Assembly: GCA_025350105.1 (NCBI GenBank)
Contig: JANXYJ010000181.1
Location: 1-64,000, forward strand
Origin: Terriglobia bacterium
GTDB lineage: Bacteria > Acidobacteriota > Terriglobia > Bryobacterales > Bryobacteraceae
Direction: 5' to 3'
Length of the DNA stretch: 64,000 nucleotides
A model generated the notes under the pieces. The model worked only from the letters and a program-made list of their open reading frames with translations, did not search any database and was not told where the DNA came from. The position numbers were made by a program, and so were the translations under genes. This document shows positions 17,017 to 25,705 of this stretch, piece by piece; position 1 is the stretch's first letter; every line of letters begins with the position of its first letter.

Positions 17017-19200
17017 TTATTTAAGAATGCTGATGATGTTGCTGAAATCGTCCGTCCAGGCCAGAAAGCCCTTCTTGGGCAATAACGGAGTGATGATACT
17101 CGTCGGATTGCCTTCGAAATTCTTGCCTTGAAAAAACTCGTCCTTCGGGGACAGCACCGTCCACGTCGTGCCGGTGTAATAAGGAACATCGGCGCCGTCG
17201 TCTTCAATCAGACGGCCATGCCAGCCAATCTCGCTCATGGCTTGCGCGACAACCGGTTTCAAATCTAGGTAGCGATTCGAAATATGCACCGCCAAAATTC
17301 CATCCGGTTTCAAGTGGCGCAAATAGATTTTGTAAGCTTCTTTGGTTAATAAGTGCATCGGCACCGCGTCACTTGTAAAGGCGTCCATCGCCAGAAAATC
17401 CAGATTTTCGCTGGGCATATCTTCCAGCAACAAACGCGCATCGCCCATAAAAACCTGCGGATGCGCGGGGCACCCCTTCAAAAATCCAAACTGATTCGTC
17501 GCCACATCCAGCACCAGCGGATTGATCTCGTAATAATGCAGTGTATCGCCGCGCTCGGCCAATGTCGCCGTAACCCCCGCGCCCAATCCCAAAATTCCCA
17601 ATCGCAGTGCGCCCCGTTGTTCTCGCAATTGTCGAATCGCACGGTTGATCCCCGACGTCTTCCCGAAGTACGACGTCGTAATCCGCCCAATCGTATCGGA
17701 CTTCAACTGGGTTCCGTGATCGATGGTCCCATGCACCAGAACCCGCTCCGCCGGCACGCCGTATTCGTCGTCGGGATCGTCCCGCACGTGCATAACGCCA
17801 TAAAAATTACGCACGCTGCGCACGTAGCTGCGGTCTTTTTTGATATCCGCGTAGCCCAAATACGAAGCGAAGGCCACCGCCACCAACGCCAGTATCGGTA
17901 GCAGCGCCCTCTGCCACAAGATCATCACGAACAACACGGCGCCTGCACCCATCGCCACCGGCAATTGCCAATGTTCTTTCGTGAAGATGCGCCAACCCAC
18001 TGCCGCCACCAGAATGATCGCGATGGCCGACAGCACCCATTGCAGCACGGACGTCATCTGCTCCCGTGATTGCCGCCACAGCAGAACCGTCACCAGCAAC
18101 GCCAGCACCACCATCGCCACCGGGAGTTCCCAGTAGTCGCGGAAAATGCGTGGAGAAATCAGCGCCACAAACAATCCACCAATCGCCCCGCCCACTGACA
18201 CCATTAGATAGAACTGCGTCAAGTAACGTGGATGCGGCCGCAATCGCGCCAACTCCCCGTGGCATACCATGCAACACACAAACAGGGCTCCGCACAAGGC
18301 CGGGATCAATTGCCTGATCTCCACATTCCCTTCGTACAGGCCAATGCCATACGTGAACAATCCCAAGGCCCCCGCCAGCAGCGGCAGAAACAAAGCGCGT
18401 TGATAAAACCGGTCGCTTTCAAAACAGAAAATGAAGCTCAGCAAATATAGCGTCAGTGGCACCACCCACAGCAACGGAATCGGCGCCACGTTTTGCGTTA
18501 GATGACTGGTAACGGCCAACAGCAGAACGGACGCGCAAGCCGACAAGCCAATCCACAAAAGAATTTGCGTAATTCCGGGCGCCGCCACAATTTCCTCTGC
18601 CGCTGTCTCCGCCGTCTCCACATCGGTATCCGTCCGGCTGATCCACGCCGTAATCATGCAGGCCACCGCAAACGCCCCAAAAATCCAGCTCCACAAAATC
18701 GCCTGCGGATGCAAAGCCATGCGCGGCTCGATCAATGTGGGATAGGAAATCAGCGCCACCATTGACCCGAAGTTCGACAGCGCAAACAAGCGATAGGGCA
18801 CCGCGCCCTTGTGCGTGCGCACAAACCAGGCCTGCAGCAGAGGGCTGGTGGCCGAAAGCAGCGTGTAAGGCAAACCCACTGATGCCGCCAGTACCAACAG
18901 AATTTGACCCGTGGGATCGCCGCTTGAAATTTTTACGGCGTGCGGCACAATCGGCAATGTGAACAGACTGAGCGCCAGCAATCCGCTGTGCACCCAAAAC
19001 TGCATTTTGGGTTTTACATAACGGATCAAAACATGCGCGTAGAAATACCCAGCCAACAAAAGCAGCTGGAAAAACAGCAGCGCCGCGCTCCACACTGCAG
19101 CCGATCCACCAAACCACGGCAAGATGAATTTGGCGATCAGCGGCTGAACTTGGAACAGCAGGAAAGCACTTAAAAGGATAGTCGCGGCGTAAACCAGCAT
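17017..19200 (-). CDS. Membrane-fused spermidine synthase-like protein (first of a tandem pair)
   Basis: 727 residues, paralogous along its whole length to the downstream 738-residue protein. It has the same start LLSAFLLFQVQPLIAKFILP, the same helical N-terminal part, and a C-terminal domain with LGILGLGAGVTATL, YYEINPLVLDVA, MGDARLLLEDM and MDAFTSDAVPMHLLT. Both keep SNRYLDLKPV and end with a WTDDFSN motif. The pair probably arose by tandem duplication and then diverged. An AAGTTAAGGTAA-type repeat stretch lies upstream (19243-19287). Confidence 0.88.
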   Translation of the reverse strand: MLVYAATILLSAFLLFQVQPLIAKFILPWFGGSAAVWSAALLFFQLLLLAGYFYAHVLIRYVKPKMQFWVHSGLLALSLFTLPIVPHAVKISSGDPTGQILLVLAASVGLPYTLLSATSPLLQAWFVRTHKGAVPYRLFALSNFGSMVALISYPTLIEPRMALHPQAILWSWIFGAFAVACMITAWISRTDTDVETAETAAEEIVAAPGITQILLWIGLSACASVLLLAVTSHLTQNVAPIPLLWVVPLTLYLLSFIFCFESDRFYQRALFLPLLAGALGLFTYGIGLYEGNVEIRQLIPALCGALFVCCMVCHGELARLRPHPRYLTQFYLMVSVGGAIGGLFVALISPRIFRDYWELPVAMVVLALLVTVLLWRQSREQMTSVLQWVLSAIAIILVAAVGWRIFTKEHWQLPVAMGAGAVLFVMILWQRALLPILALVAVAFASYLGYADIKKDRSYVRSVRNFYGVMHVRDDPDDEYGVPAERVLVHGTIDHGTQLKSDTIGRITTSYFGKTSGINRAIRQLREQRGALRLGILGLGAGVTATLAERGDTLHYYEINPLVLDVATNQFGFLKGCPAHPQVFMGDARLLLEDMPSENLDFLAMDAFTSDAVPMHLLTKEAYKIYLRHLKPDGILAVHISNRYLDLKPVVAQAMSEIGWHGRLIEDDGADVPYYTGTTWTVLSPKDEFFQGKNFEGNPTSIITPLLPKKGFLAWTDDFSNIISILK

Positions 19201-19242
19201 CGACCGCCTAGGATACCGTAAAAGCCCGGAACGGCGAATGAA

Positions 19243-19287
19243 GAGAAGTTAAGGTAAGAGAAGTAAAGGTAAAAAAAGTTAAGGTGA
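19243..19287. repeat. Short degenerate tandem repeat
   Basis: Three units near AGAGAAGTTAAGGTA in the 101-nt gap between the Dabb gene and the spermidine-synthase pair. On the minus strand this is an A/C/T-only pyrimidine-rich leader. Confidence 0.7.
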
Positions 19288-19301
19288 ACGAGTGAAGTGA
19301 T

Positions 19302-19598
19302 TCAAGCTTCGTAATCCACCGCGCCGCGCAACTCGCGCAGAGGGCCGATCACCGGCTTGATGGCCTGGTGCGTTGGATGATTCTGATACGCCAATAGCGC
19401 CGCGCGGTCCGTGAATTCCGAATACACCACCACGTCCCACGGCGCGTGATCGATGCCCGCGTCCACGCCAACCTCGTATTTCAGCATGCCGGGAACAATG
19501 CCAACGCAGGTTTCAAGCGTCGTCTTCACCGTTTGAATGTTCTTCCGCTTGTCCTCGCCTTGTCCGGCAATTTTCCACATCGCAATATGCTTGATCAT
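19302..19598 (-). CDS. Dabb (stress-responsive alpha/beta-barrel) domain protein
   Basis: 98 residues, the usual length for a single ferredoxin-like Dabb domain. It opens MIKHIAMWKI, has the long first helix with KTTLETCVGIVPGM, the strand-turn WDVVVYSEFTDRAALLAYQ, then HPTHQAIKPVI, all typical. These small dimeric proteins are often of unknown function; some are oxygenases or cyclases. Its ATG overlaps the stop of the upstream GT-C-like gene (ATGA), so the two are translationally coupled. Confidence 0.9.
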   Translation of the reverse strand: MIKHIAMWKIAGQGEDKRKNIQTVKTTLETCVGIVPGMLKYEVGVDAGIDHAPWDVVVYSEFTDRAALLAYQNHPTHQAIKPVIGPLRELRGAVDYEA

Positions 19599-21253
19599 TT
19601 GGAAACTATTCTAGCGTTGAACGCCCAGCCCGCTGCGCCCGCCGGTTCCAGTTCCGGCCGTACCGCGTCTCCATCTATACGCCAAATGTGGCGGCCAGCA
19701 TAATGCCGCATCAGTTTTTCGTTCGAAGCCGTGTCCAGCTCCCGCGCCCACAAAATATTTTGTTGTTCCAGCTCCGCGCCATTCACCACAAAATCGATCA
19801 CCGGATTGTGCTCCGGCCCATAGCGCACCAGCACCAAATGCTGGCCGGGTTGCTTCTCCAGTTGCGCCAACAGGCGGTGCCGCGTGGCTCTCAATGCAAC
19901 GATGCCTCCCATTTCGAGCGGCGTTTTTTGCAGAAAATCGCGATACACGACGTCGCGCACAAACAGCAACAGCACGCCCGCCATCGCAACTCTCGCCAGC
20001 ACGCTGCCGGTGGGCTTGCCTTGCGGATTCCACCGGCGGATCGCGTGCAGTCCGCCGATCATCACAATGATGATCAGCCCGGCCCCCGGCGCCGCATAAT
20101 GCGGATAGTTGCCAATCATCGGAAGTAATCCACATAGAAACAGCGCGAACAAAATCGCCGCCCAGCGCAGCCTCCGGTTCCGCACCAGAAAGGGCACGCC
20201 CAACAAGGACAAACTCAACGGCCAATCGGTCCAGAAAAACGCCCATCCCGTACGCAGTTTTTCAACCACCGCTGCCACCGGATGGGCCTGGGTTTTCTGC
20301 GCCAAATCCGGCACCAGTAGCGTCCAGAAGGTTCGATAGCTTTCGTTGCGATACACCGGTACCACGGCTTTGGGTTTCTGAAACAAAAAGTATCCAGACA
20401 CTTCATATTGCTGTTCATGCACCACGTAAGGCATGCGCAGCGCGCTGCCCGTCACCTGGTGATTGTAGTAACCCAGAAACAACACACCCGCCGCCACCAC
20501 CGGCGCAGCCCAGCGCAACCATGCAAGGGATTCACCGCGCCTCATCCATAGCAGCGATAATCCCGCGATCGCAGAAATGCAAAAACCTTCATACGGCCGG
20601 CTGAAAGCCAATAGCGTCACGCCCAGGCCAAACAAAGAACCAACACCGGGTGAGGCTTTTCGAAAAGCCAGACGGGCCCACGCACCCGACACCAGCGCCC
20701 CGCCCACGGCTGCGGCGGACCCTCCCCAATACCCATTCATCCAATACGTACTGGGACCCATCTTCGCCACCGCAATCAGCCAGGCCAGCAGCGCATAGCT
20801 GGGCGGCAGCCACCCATAGAACATCCACAGCAGCGCCGCAAACATCAACCCGCAACTCAGTAACACACCGTAATAAGGATGGCCCAGCTTTTGCCCCACC
20901 GCCAGAAACGCCCCTTGCAGCGGCGGATACTTGCTCGAAAACGTTGGCTGCGCCAGCACATGATATTGCTCAAAATGCGGCCAAAACTGGGGCGTGGGAT
21001 TCGCCAATCGCCCATGCGCAAACGTGTCCGCCTGCAGCAGGTAGGAAAATTCGTCGTGAATGGACGGCTCCGGCCGCGGATAGAACGCCAGATGAATCGC
21101 CACTGGAATTACCGCCGCCAGCAGCAGACTCAGCCTGCGCTTCCGGGCCAATCGCCGCCAGGCCAATTTCAGCTGCTGTAACGGCCCCGGCAGAAACGTC
21201 AGAATCAGCATGATCCCAAACACCAGCGCGAAATTGAATAGGATGGGCTGCAT
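19595..21253 (-). CDS. Polytopic GT-C-like membrane protein
   Basis: 552 residues with about ten to twelve membrane helices. The first large loop carries HDEFSYLLQADTFAHGRLANP, where the acidic pair after the first helices is typical of GT-C glycosyltransferases (PMT/GT39 fold) that use lipid-linked sugars. A C-terminal soluble tail (GQHLVLVRYGPEHNPVIDFV) follows the last helix. Sugar and acceptor cannot be read from sequence. I chose ATG 21253; a TTG at 21298 would add 15 residues. It overlaps the Dabb gene downstream. Confidence 0.75.
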   Translation of the reverse strand: MQPILFNFALVFGIMLILTFLPGPLQQLKLAWRRLARKRRLSLLLAAVIPVAIHLAFYPRPEPSIHDEFSYLLQADTFAHGRLANPTPQFWPHFEQYHVLAQPTFSSKYPPLQGAFLAVGQKLGHPYYGVLLSCGLMFAALLWMFYGWLPPSYALLAWLIAVAKMGPSTYWMNGYWGGSAAAVGGALVSGAWARLAFRKASPGVGSLFGLGVTLLAFSRPYEGFCISAIAGLSLLWMRRGESLAWLRWAAPVVAAGVLFLGYYNHQVTGSALRMPYVVHEQQYEVSGYFLFQKPKAVVPVYRNESYRTFWTLLVPDLAQKTQAHPVAAVVEKLRTGWAFFWTDWPLSLSLLGVPFLVRNRRLRWAAILFALFLCGLLPMIGNYPHYAAPGAGLIIIVMIGGLHAIRRWNPQGKPTGSVLARVAMAGVLLLFVRDVVYRDFLQKTPLEMGGIVALRATRHRLLAQLEKQPGQHLVLVRYGPEHNPVIDFVVNGAELEQQNILWARELDTASNEKLMRHYAGRHIWRIDGDAVRPELEPAGAAGWAFNARIVSK

Positions 21254-21364
21254 GGGCGCAAACAGTCGCTCCTCTGTCTTTCGGCAAATCCTCCGCAAGG
21301 GTTTAGATTGGCCTCCCGCGCACAGGCCTTTTTTTCACCCAGCAAAGTTTGGTATCTTCAAAAG

Positions 21365-21396
21365 CCTGAAGCGTTATCTACCTGAAGCGTTATCTA
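21365..21396. repeat. Exact 16-nt tandem duplication abutting the coxS start
   Basis: CCTGAAGCGTTATCTA occurs twice back to back and ends two bases before the coxS ATG at 21398. It occupies the place where a ribosome binding site should be, and no good Shine-Dalgarno sequence is visible; GAAGCG within the unit is the nearest candidate. Confidence 0.85.
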
Positions 21397-21397
21397 T

Positions 21398-21859
21398 ATG
21401 AAGATCAACCTCACCATCAACGGAAAACCCCACTCCCACGACGTGGAGCCGCGTTTGTTGCTGATTCACTACCTGCGCGAGGTGGTGGGCCTTACCGGTT
21501 CGCACATCGGCTGCGAGACCACATTGTGCGGCGCTTGCACCATTGAGATGAACGGACAAGCCGTGAAAAGCTGCACCGTGTTCGCCGTGCAAGCTGACGG
21601 CGCCAACCTGGTCACCATCGAGGGATTAGCCAGCAACGGCAAGCACCATGCCATGCAGGAGGCCTTTTGGAACCAGCACGGAGCCCAATGCGGCTTCTGC
21701 ACCCCCGGCATGATCATGGCCTCCAAACAAATTCTGGACCGCAACCCCAATCCCACCGACGAAGAGATCCGCCACGGCATTGAAGGCAATTTGTGCCGCT
21801 GCACCGGCTATCAGCATATCGTCAACGCGGTGAGAGCCGCGGCGGAAGCAACCAAGTAA
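21398..21859 (+). CDS. coxS: Molybdenum hydroxylase 2Fe-2S subunit (CoxS-like)
   Basis: 153-residue electron-transfer subunit with two [2Fe-2S] clusters. Plant-ferredoxin-type cysteines are Cys39, Cys44, Cys47 and Cys59 ([11 protein letters not shown]...SCT). The second cluster uses Cys98, Cys101, Cys133 and Cys135 ([15 protein letters not shown]). It passes electrons from the Mo site to FAD. First gene of a coxSLMG operon, 22 nt before the large subunit. The real substrate depends on the large subunit, which is form II. Confidence 0.95.
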   Translation: MKINLTINGKPHSHDVEPRLLLIHYLREVVGLTGSHIGCETTLCGACTIEMNGQAVKSCTVFAVQADGANLVTIEGLASNGKHHAMQEAFWNQHGAQCGFCTPGMIMASKQILDRNPNPTDEEIRHGIEGNLCRCTGYQHIVNAVRAAAEATK

Positions 21860-21881
21860 AGCCTCAGCAGGAAAATAGTAT

Positions 21882-24215
21882 ATGGCAACCACCATCACCA
21901 AAACCGAAAAACTGATTGGCAAGCGTATCCGCCGCCGCGAAGACCCGCGCCTGATCACCGGCACTGCTACCTACGTCGACGATATGCAGTTGGCCGGCAT
22001 GCACTACGCCTCCATCGTGCGCAGCCCTCACGCCGCGGCGAAAATTCGCTCGATCGATATCAAAGCAGCTCTAGCCGCGCCCGGCGTCGTTGCGGTCTTC
22101 ACCGGAAAGGATACGGAGCAAGTTGGCCCCGTGCCGTGCGGTGGTTCGCTCCCCGGCCTGCGCGTTCCGCATCATCATATATTGGCCACCGACCGCGTTT
22201 ACTTCGTCGGCCACCCCGTCGCTGTGGTTGTCGCGGCGGATCGCTACGTGGCCCGCGATGCCGCGGACCTGGTCGAAGTTGATTGGGAGGTTCTGCCCGC
22301 CGTTGCCGATCCGGAAAAGGCCCTCGCGCCCGGCGCTCCTCCGGTCCATCCGCAGTGGCCCGATAACACCGCGTTCACTTATCACCAGGAGGGCGGCGAC
22401 ATCGACAAAGCTTTCGCGGAGGCGGACGTCATCGTAAAGCAGCGCATCGTCAGTCAGCGCCTTGTGCCGGTGGCGATGGAGACCCGCGGCGTGATTGCCG
22501 ATTGGCGCGGCGCCGATCGCGCTTTAACTTTGTACACCTCGACGCAAGTCCCCCACTTGGTCCGCACCCTGGTCGCCGGCATGTTGGGCCTGGAAGAAAA
22601 TCGCATGCGCGTGGTGGCGCCGGAGGTGGGCGGCGGCTTCGGCAGCAAGCTGAACATTTACGCCGAAGAAGCGCTGATGGGCTTCGTCGCGATGAAGATC
22701 AACAAGCCCGTGAAGTGGATCGAATCCCGCCGCGAAAATTTCCTGTGCACCATTCACGGCCGCGGCCACGTGGATTATTTCGAAGTCGCCGCGAAAAAAG
22801 ACGGAACGATTTTAGGCATCAAGCTGAAACTGATTCAGGACCTGGGCTCGTATCATCAACTGCTCACGCCCGTCATCCCCACTCTTTCTGTATTGATGAT
22901 GCCCGGCCTGTATCGCACGCAAAACATCCGCGCCGATATTGTCGGCGTGTTCACCAACTGCGTGCCGACGGACGCTTACCGCGGCGCCGGACGTCCGGAG
23001 GCCACCCATGGCATCGAGCGCATGGTGGACATCCTGGCCGACGAACTGAAAATGGACCCGGCGGAAATCCGCTTGAAGAACTTCGTTCAGAAAGAAGAGT
23101 TCCCGTTCCCCACCGCTACCGGCCTGATGTACGATTCCGGCGACTACTCGGCGCCACTTGCGAAAGTGCTGGATCTCGCTGGCTACCAAGAACTCCGCGC
23201 CGAACAGGCCAAAGCCCAGGCCGCTGGCAAGTTGATGGGCGTGGGCCTGTGTACTTACGGCGAAATTTGCGGCATCGGCCCTTCGCCCGCTACTCCCGCC
23301 GGGGGTTGGGAAAGCGCCACCGTGAAGATCGAACCCTCGGGCAAAGTCACGGTGATGACCGGTTCCTGCCATCACGGCCAGGGCGAAGAAACCACTTTCG
23401 CCATGATCGCTGCCGATGAGCTCGGCATCGGGATCGATGACATCTTAGTGGTCCGCGGAGACACCGCAATCGTGCAATACGGCATTGGAACTTTCGGCAG
23501 CCGCGCCACCGCCATTGGCGGCACCGCCCTGTATTTCGCGTTGCAGGAGATGAAGGTGAAAATCAAAAAGTTCGGCGCCATGCTGCTGGAATCCGACGAC
23601 GTCACCTTTGAAGACGGCCGGGTCACCTGCAACAAAACCGGCAATAGCAAACCGCTGGCCGAAATTGCCGGTGCGTCCTATCGAGCCATGAAGCTCCCGC
23701 CCAACACCGAGCCCGGCCTCAACGTCACCTATTTCTGGGAGCCGCCGAATTTCACTTTCGGTTTCGGCGCGCATTTCATCGTTACCGATATTGACCGCGA
23801 CACCGGGCACATCAAGATCCGGCGCTATATTGCGGTTGATGATTGTGGCAACATTTTGAATCCGCTGATTGTCGATGGCCAGGTGCACGGCGGCGTGGCG
23901 CAAGGTCTGGGCCAGGCCCTTTGGGAGCAGGCCGTTTACGATGACAACGGCCAGCTGGTTACCGGCGAATTCATGGATTACGTTATGCCCCGCGCGCACA
24001 TGATGCCGTGGGTGGAAAGCCATCACACCATCACGCCTTCGCCGGTAAATCCACTGGGAGTGAAAGGCGTTGGCGAAGCCGGCACCATCGGCGCATCGCC
24101 CGCGCTAGTCAATTCGGTTGTCGACGCGCTGTCTCACCTCGGCGTCCGCCATATCGACATGCCCCTGACGCCCGAAAAGATCTGGAAGATTCTGCAAACG
24201 GCAGGTAAGAACTAA
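21882..24215 (+). CDS. coxL: Molybdenum hydroxylase large subunit, CoxL form II
   Basis: 777-residue molybdopterin-binding catalytic subunit. It begins IGKRIRRREDPRLITGTATYVDD, typical of the family, and has VGGGFGSKLNIYAEE. The active-site loop reads DAYRGAGRPEA (about residues 363-371). That is the form II signature; form I CO dehydrogenases have AYXCSFR. The catalytic Glu lies in GVKGVGEAGTIG near 725. CO oxidation by form II enzymes is doubtful, so an aldehyde, purine-like or other heterocycle substrate is equally possible. One base separates it from the FAD subunit gene. Confidence 0.94.
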   Translation: MATTITKTEKLIGKRIRRREDPRLITGTATYVDDMQLAGMHYASIVRSPHAAAKIRSIDIKAALAAPGVVAVFTGKDTEQVGPVPCGGSLPGLRVPHHHILATDRVYFVGHPVAVVVAADRYVARDAADLVEVDWEVLPAVADPEKALAPGAPPVHPQWPDNTAFTYHQEGGDIDKAFAEADVIVKQRIVSQRLVPVAMETRGVIADWRGADRALTLYTSTQVPHLVRTLVAGMLGLEENRMRVVAPEVGGGFGSKLNIYAEEALMGFVAMKINKPVKWIESRRENFLCTIHGRGHVDYFEVAAKKDGTILGIKLKLIQDLGSYHQLLTPVIPTLSVLMMPGLYRTQNIRADIVGVFTNCVPTDAYRGAGRPEATHGIERMVDILADELKMDPAEIRLKNFVQKEEFPFPTATGLMYDSGDYSAPLAKVLDLAGYQELRAEQAKAQAAGKLMGVGLCTYGEICGIGPSPATPAGGWESATVKIEPSGKVTVMTGSCHHGQGEETTFAMIAADELGIGIDDILVVRGDTAIVQYGIGTFGSRATAIGGTALYFALQEMKVKIKKFGAMLLESDDVTFEDGRVTCNKTGNSKPLAEIAGASYRAMKLPPNTEPGLNVTYFWEPPNFTFGFGAHFIVTDIDRDTGHIKIRRYIAVDDCGNILNPLIVDGQVHGGVAQGLGQALWEQAVYDDNGQLVTGEFMDYVMPRAHMMPWVESHHTITPSPVNPLGVKGVGEAGTIGASPALVNSVVDALSHLGVRHIDMPLTPEKIWKILQTAGKN

Positions 24216-24216
24216 C

Positions 24217-25071
24217 ATGATCCCGCAAAGTTTTGCATACACCGCACCCAGCACCATCGACGAAGCTCTGGCGCTGATTGCTTCCGGCGCCAAGCCGCTG
24301 GCCGGCGGCATGAGCCTGATCCCCATGATGAAGCTGCGCCTGGCCGCGCCCGAACATCTGGTCGATCTGGGGCGCATCAAAGACCTGAATTATATTCGGG
24401 AAGGCCAGGGCCAATTGCACATCGGCGCCACCGCGACCCACTACTCAGTTCATAGTTCAGCGCTGGTGTTAGCAAAATGTCCCTTGCTGGCCGAAACCGC
24501 GGGCATGATTGGCGATCCGCAAGTGCGCAACATGGGCACCATCGGAGGCAGCGTCGCGCACGCGGATCCTTCGGCCGACTATCCCGCGGCGCTGCAGGCG
24601 CTTGAAGCCCAAATCGTCATCAAAGGTCCAAAATCGGAACGCGCCGTCAGCGCGCATGACTTCTTTCTCGAAGCTTTTGCGACGGCGCTGGAACCCGGCG
24701 AACTGATCCGCGAAGTGGTCGTGCTGGTGGAAACCCAGGGCACCGGCACAAATTATCAGAAGATGCTGCAACCCGCCAGCGGCTTCGCCATCGTGGGCAT
24801 CGCCGTGCGTTTGCGGAAAGCCGGTGGAAAGATTTCGTTCGCGCGTATCGGCGTGACGGGCCTCTCGAACGTCGGCTACCGCGCCGAAGGAGCAGAAGGG
24901 GCGCTCATGAACTCAGCCGGCACCGCCGCCGATGTGCTGCGCGCCGCATCGCTAGTAGCCCAAGGCATTGACGCCAACTCCGATCTCCACGCCTCGGCGC
25001 ACTATCGCAAACACATGGCGGTGGTCTACGCCGCCCGCGCCATCAACGCGGCGTTGGGGCAAGTGAAGTAA
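24217..25071 (+). CDS. coxM: Molybdenum hydroxylase FAD subunit (CoxM-like)
   Basis: 284 residues. FAD-binding motifs are AGGMSLIPMMKLRL (about 29-42) and NMGTIGGSVAHADPSADYP (about 106-124), both as in CoxM. The C-terminal CO-dehydrogenase flavoprotein domain ends ASAHYRKHMAVVYAARAI. It takes electrons from the 2Fe-2S subunit. Third gene in the operon, 7 nt before coxG. Confidence 0.94.
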   Translation: MIPQSFAYTAPSTIDEALALIASGAKPLAGGMSLIPMMKLRLAAPEHLVDLGRIKDLNYIREGQGQLHIGATATHYSVHSSALVLAKCPLLAETAGMIGDPQVRNMGTIGGSVAHADPSADYPAALQALEAQIVIKGPKSERAVSAHDFFLEAFATALEPGELIREVVVLVETQGTGTNYQKMLQPASGFAIVGIAVRLRKAGGKISFARIGVTGLSNVGYRAEGAEGALMNSAGTAADVLRAASLVAQGIDANSDLHASAHYRKHMAVVYAARAINAALGQVK

Positions 25072-25078
25072 CCGGACG

Positions 25079-25528
25079 ATGAAAATTTCCGGATCCTACA
25101 CCCTCCCGCTTCCGCAACACCGCGTCTACGCCGTCATGCAGGACCCGGCCGTCCTGGCGCAAGCCATCCCCGGTTGCGAGGGCCTGGAAAAAATCGGCGA
25201 AGACGAATACTCGATGAAAATGAAAATGGCTCTCGCCAGCCTGTCGGGAGCCTTCGACGGCAAGGTCCGCATCACCGATCAAGCTCCGCCCAACAGATTT
25301 CGGCTGGTCGTGGAAGGCACCGGCCGCATCGGGTTTATGAAAGGTGAAGGAGTACTGACACTCAGCCCATCCGCCGCCGCCGACAGCACCGATGTCGCCT
25401 ATGAAGGCGACGCCCAAATCGGAGGCACCATCGCCGCGGTAGGCCAACGCCTGATCGACGGCACCGCCAAGATGATGATCAAGAAGTTTTTCGACAATCT
25501 GGCTAAGGTGGCGGAAACCGCTGCATAG
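25079..25528 (+). CDS. coxG: CoxG-like SRPBCC protein
   Basis: 149 residues, the CoxG family: MKISGSYTLPLPQHRVYAVMQDP, then LAQAIPGCEGLEKIGEDEY, and a C-terminal helix LIDGTAKMMIKKFFDNL. Members have a START-like hydrophobic pocket; in CO oxidisers CoxG helps membrane attachment or quinone coupling of the enzyme. No hydrophobic membrane tail is visible here. Last gene of the operon. No coxD/E/F maturation genes follow in the window. Confidence 0.9.
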   Translation: MKISGSYTLPLPQHRVYAVMQDPAVLAQAIPGCEGLEKIGEDEYSMKMKMALASLSGAFDGKVRITDQAPPNRFRLVVEGTGRIGFMKGEGVLTLSPSAAADSTDVAYEGDAQIGGTIAAVGQRLIDGTAKMMIKKFFDNLAKVAETAA

Positions 25529-25651
25529 CGCCAAGACTCTGCTCTATTCAATTGTCAAAGAACACGCTTCACCTGGCATTTGCGTCGGCGCGACATTTGT
25601 ACGAGTGTTCCCTCTCCTCTCGCTGTTGATAAATCGTATGATCGAGTGGTG

Positions 25652-25686
25652 AAAACCAGGAGCAACTGGTAGTTGCTCCTGGTTTT
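25652..25686 (+). terminator. Perfect 16-bp hairpin between coxG and rpiA
   Basis: Arms 25652-25667 and 25671-25686 are perfectly complementary with a GGT loop. The 5' arm starts AAAACCAGG and the 3' arm ends CCTGGTTTT. The outer A/T pairs give a short U run inside the stem, so it could terminate the cox transcript. It ends only 19 nt before the rpiA ATG, so it may instead act in the rpiA leader. Other DNA in 25529-25651 shows no gene. Confidence 0.6.
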
Positions 25687-25705
25687 CTGGTTTGCTCCAG
25701 AAAGC

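Noticed and set aside
22502-23419. Open frame of 305 codons on the plus strand
   Set aside because: Another frame of coxL, rich in Arg, with no conserved blocks; coxL reads intact across it.
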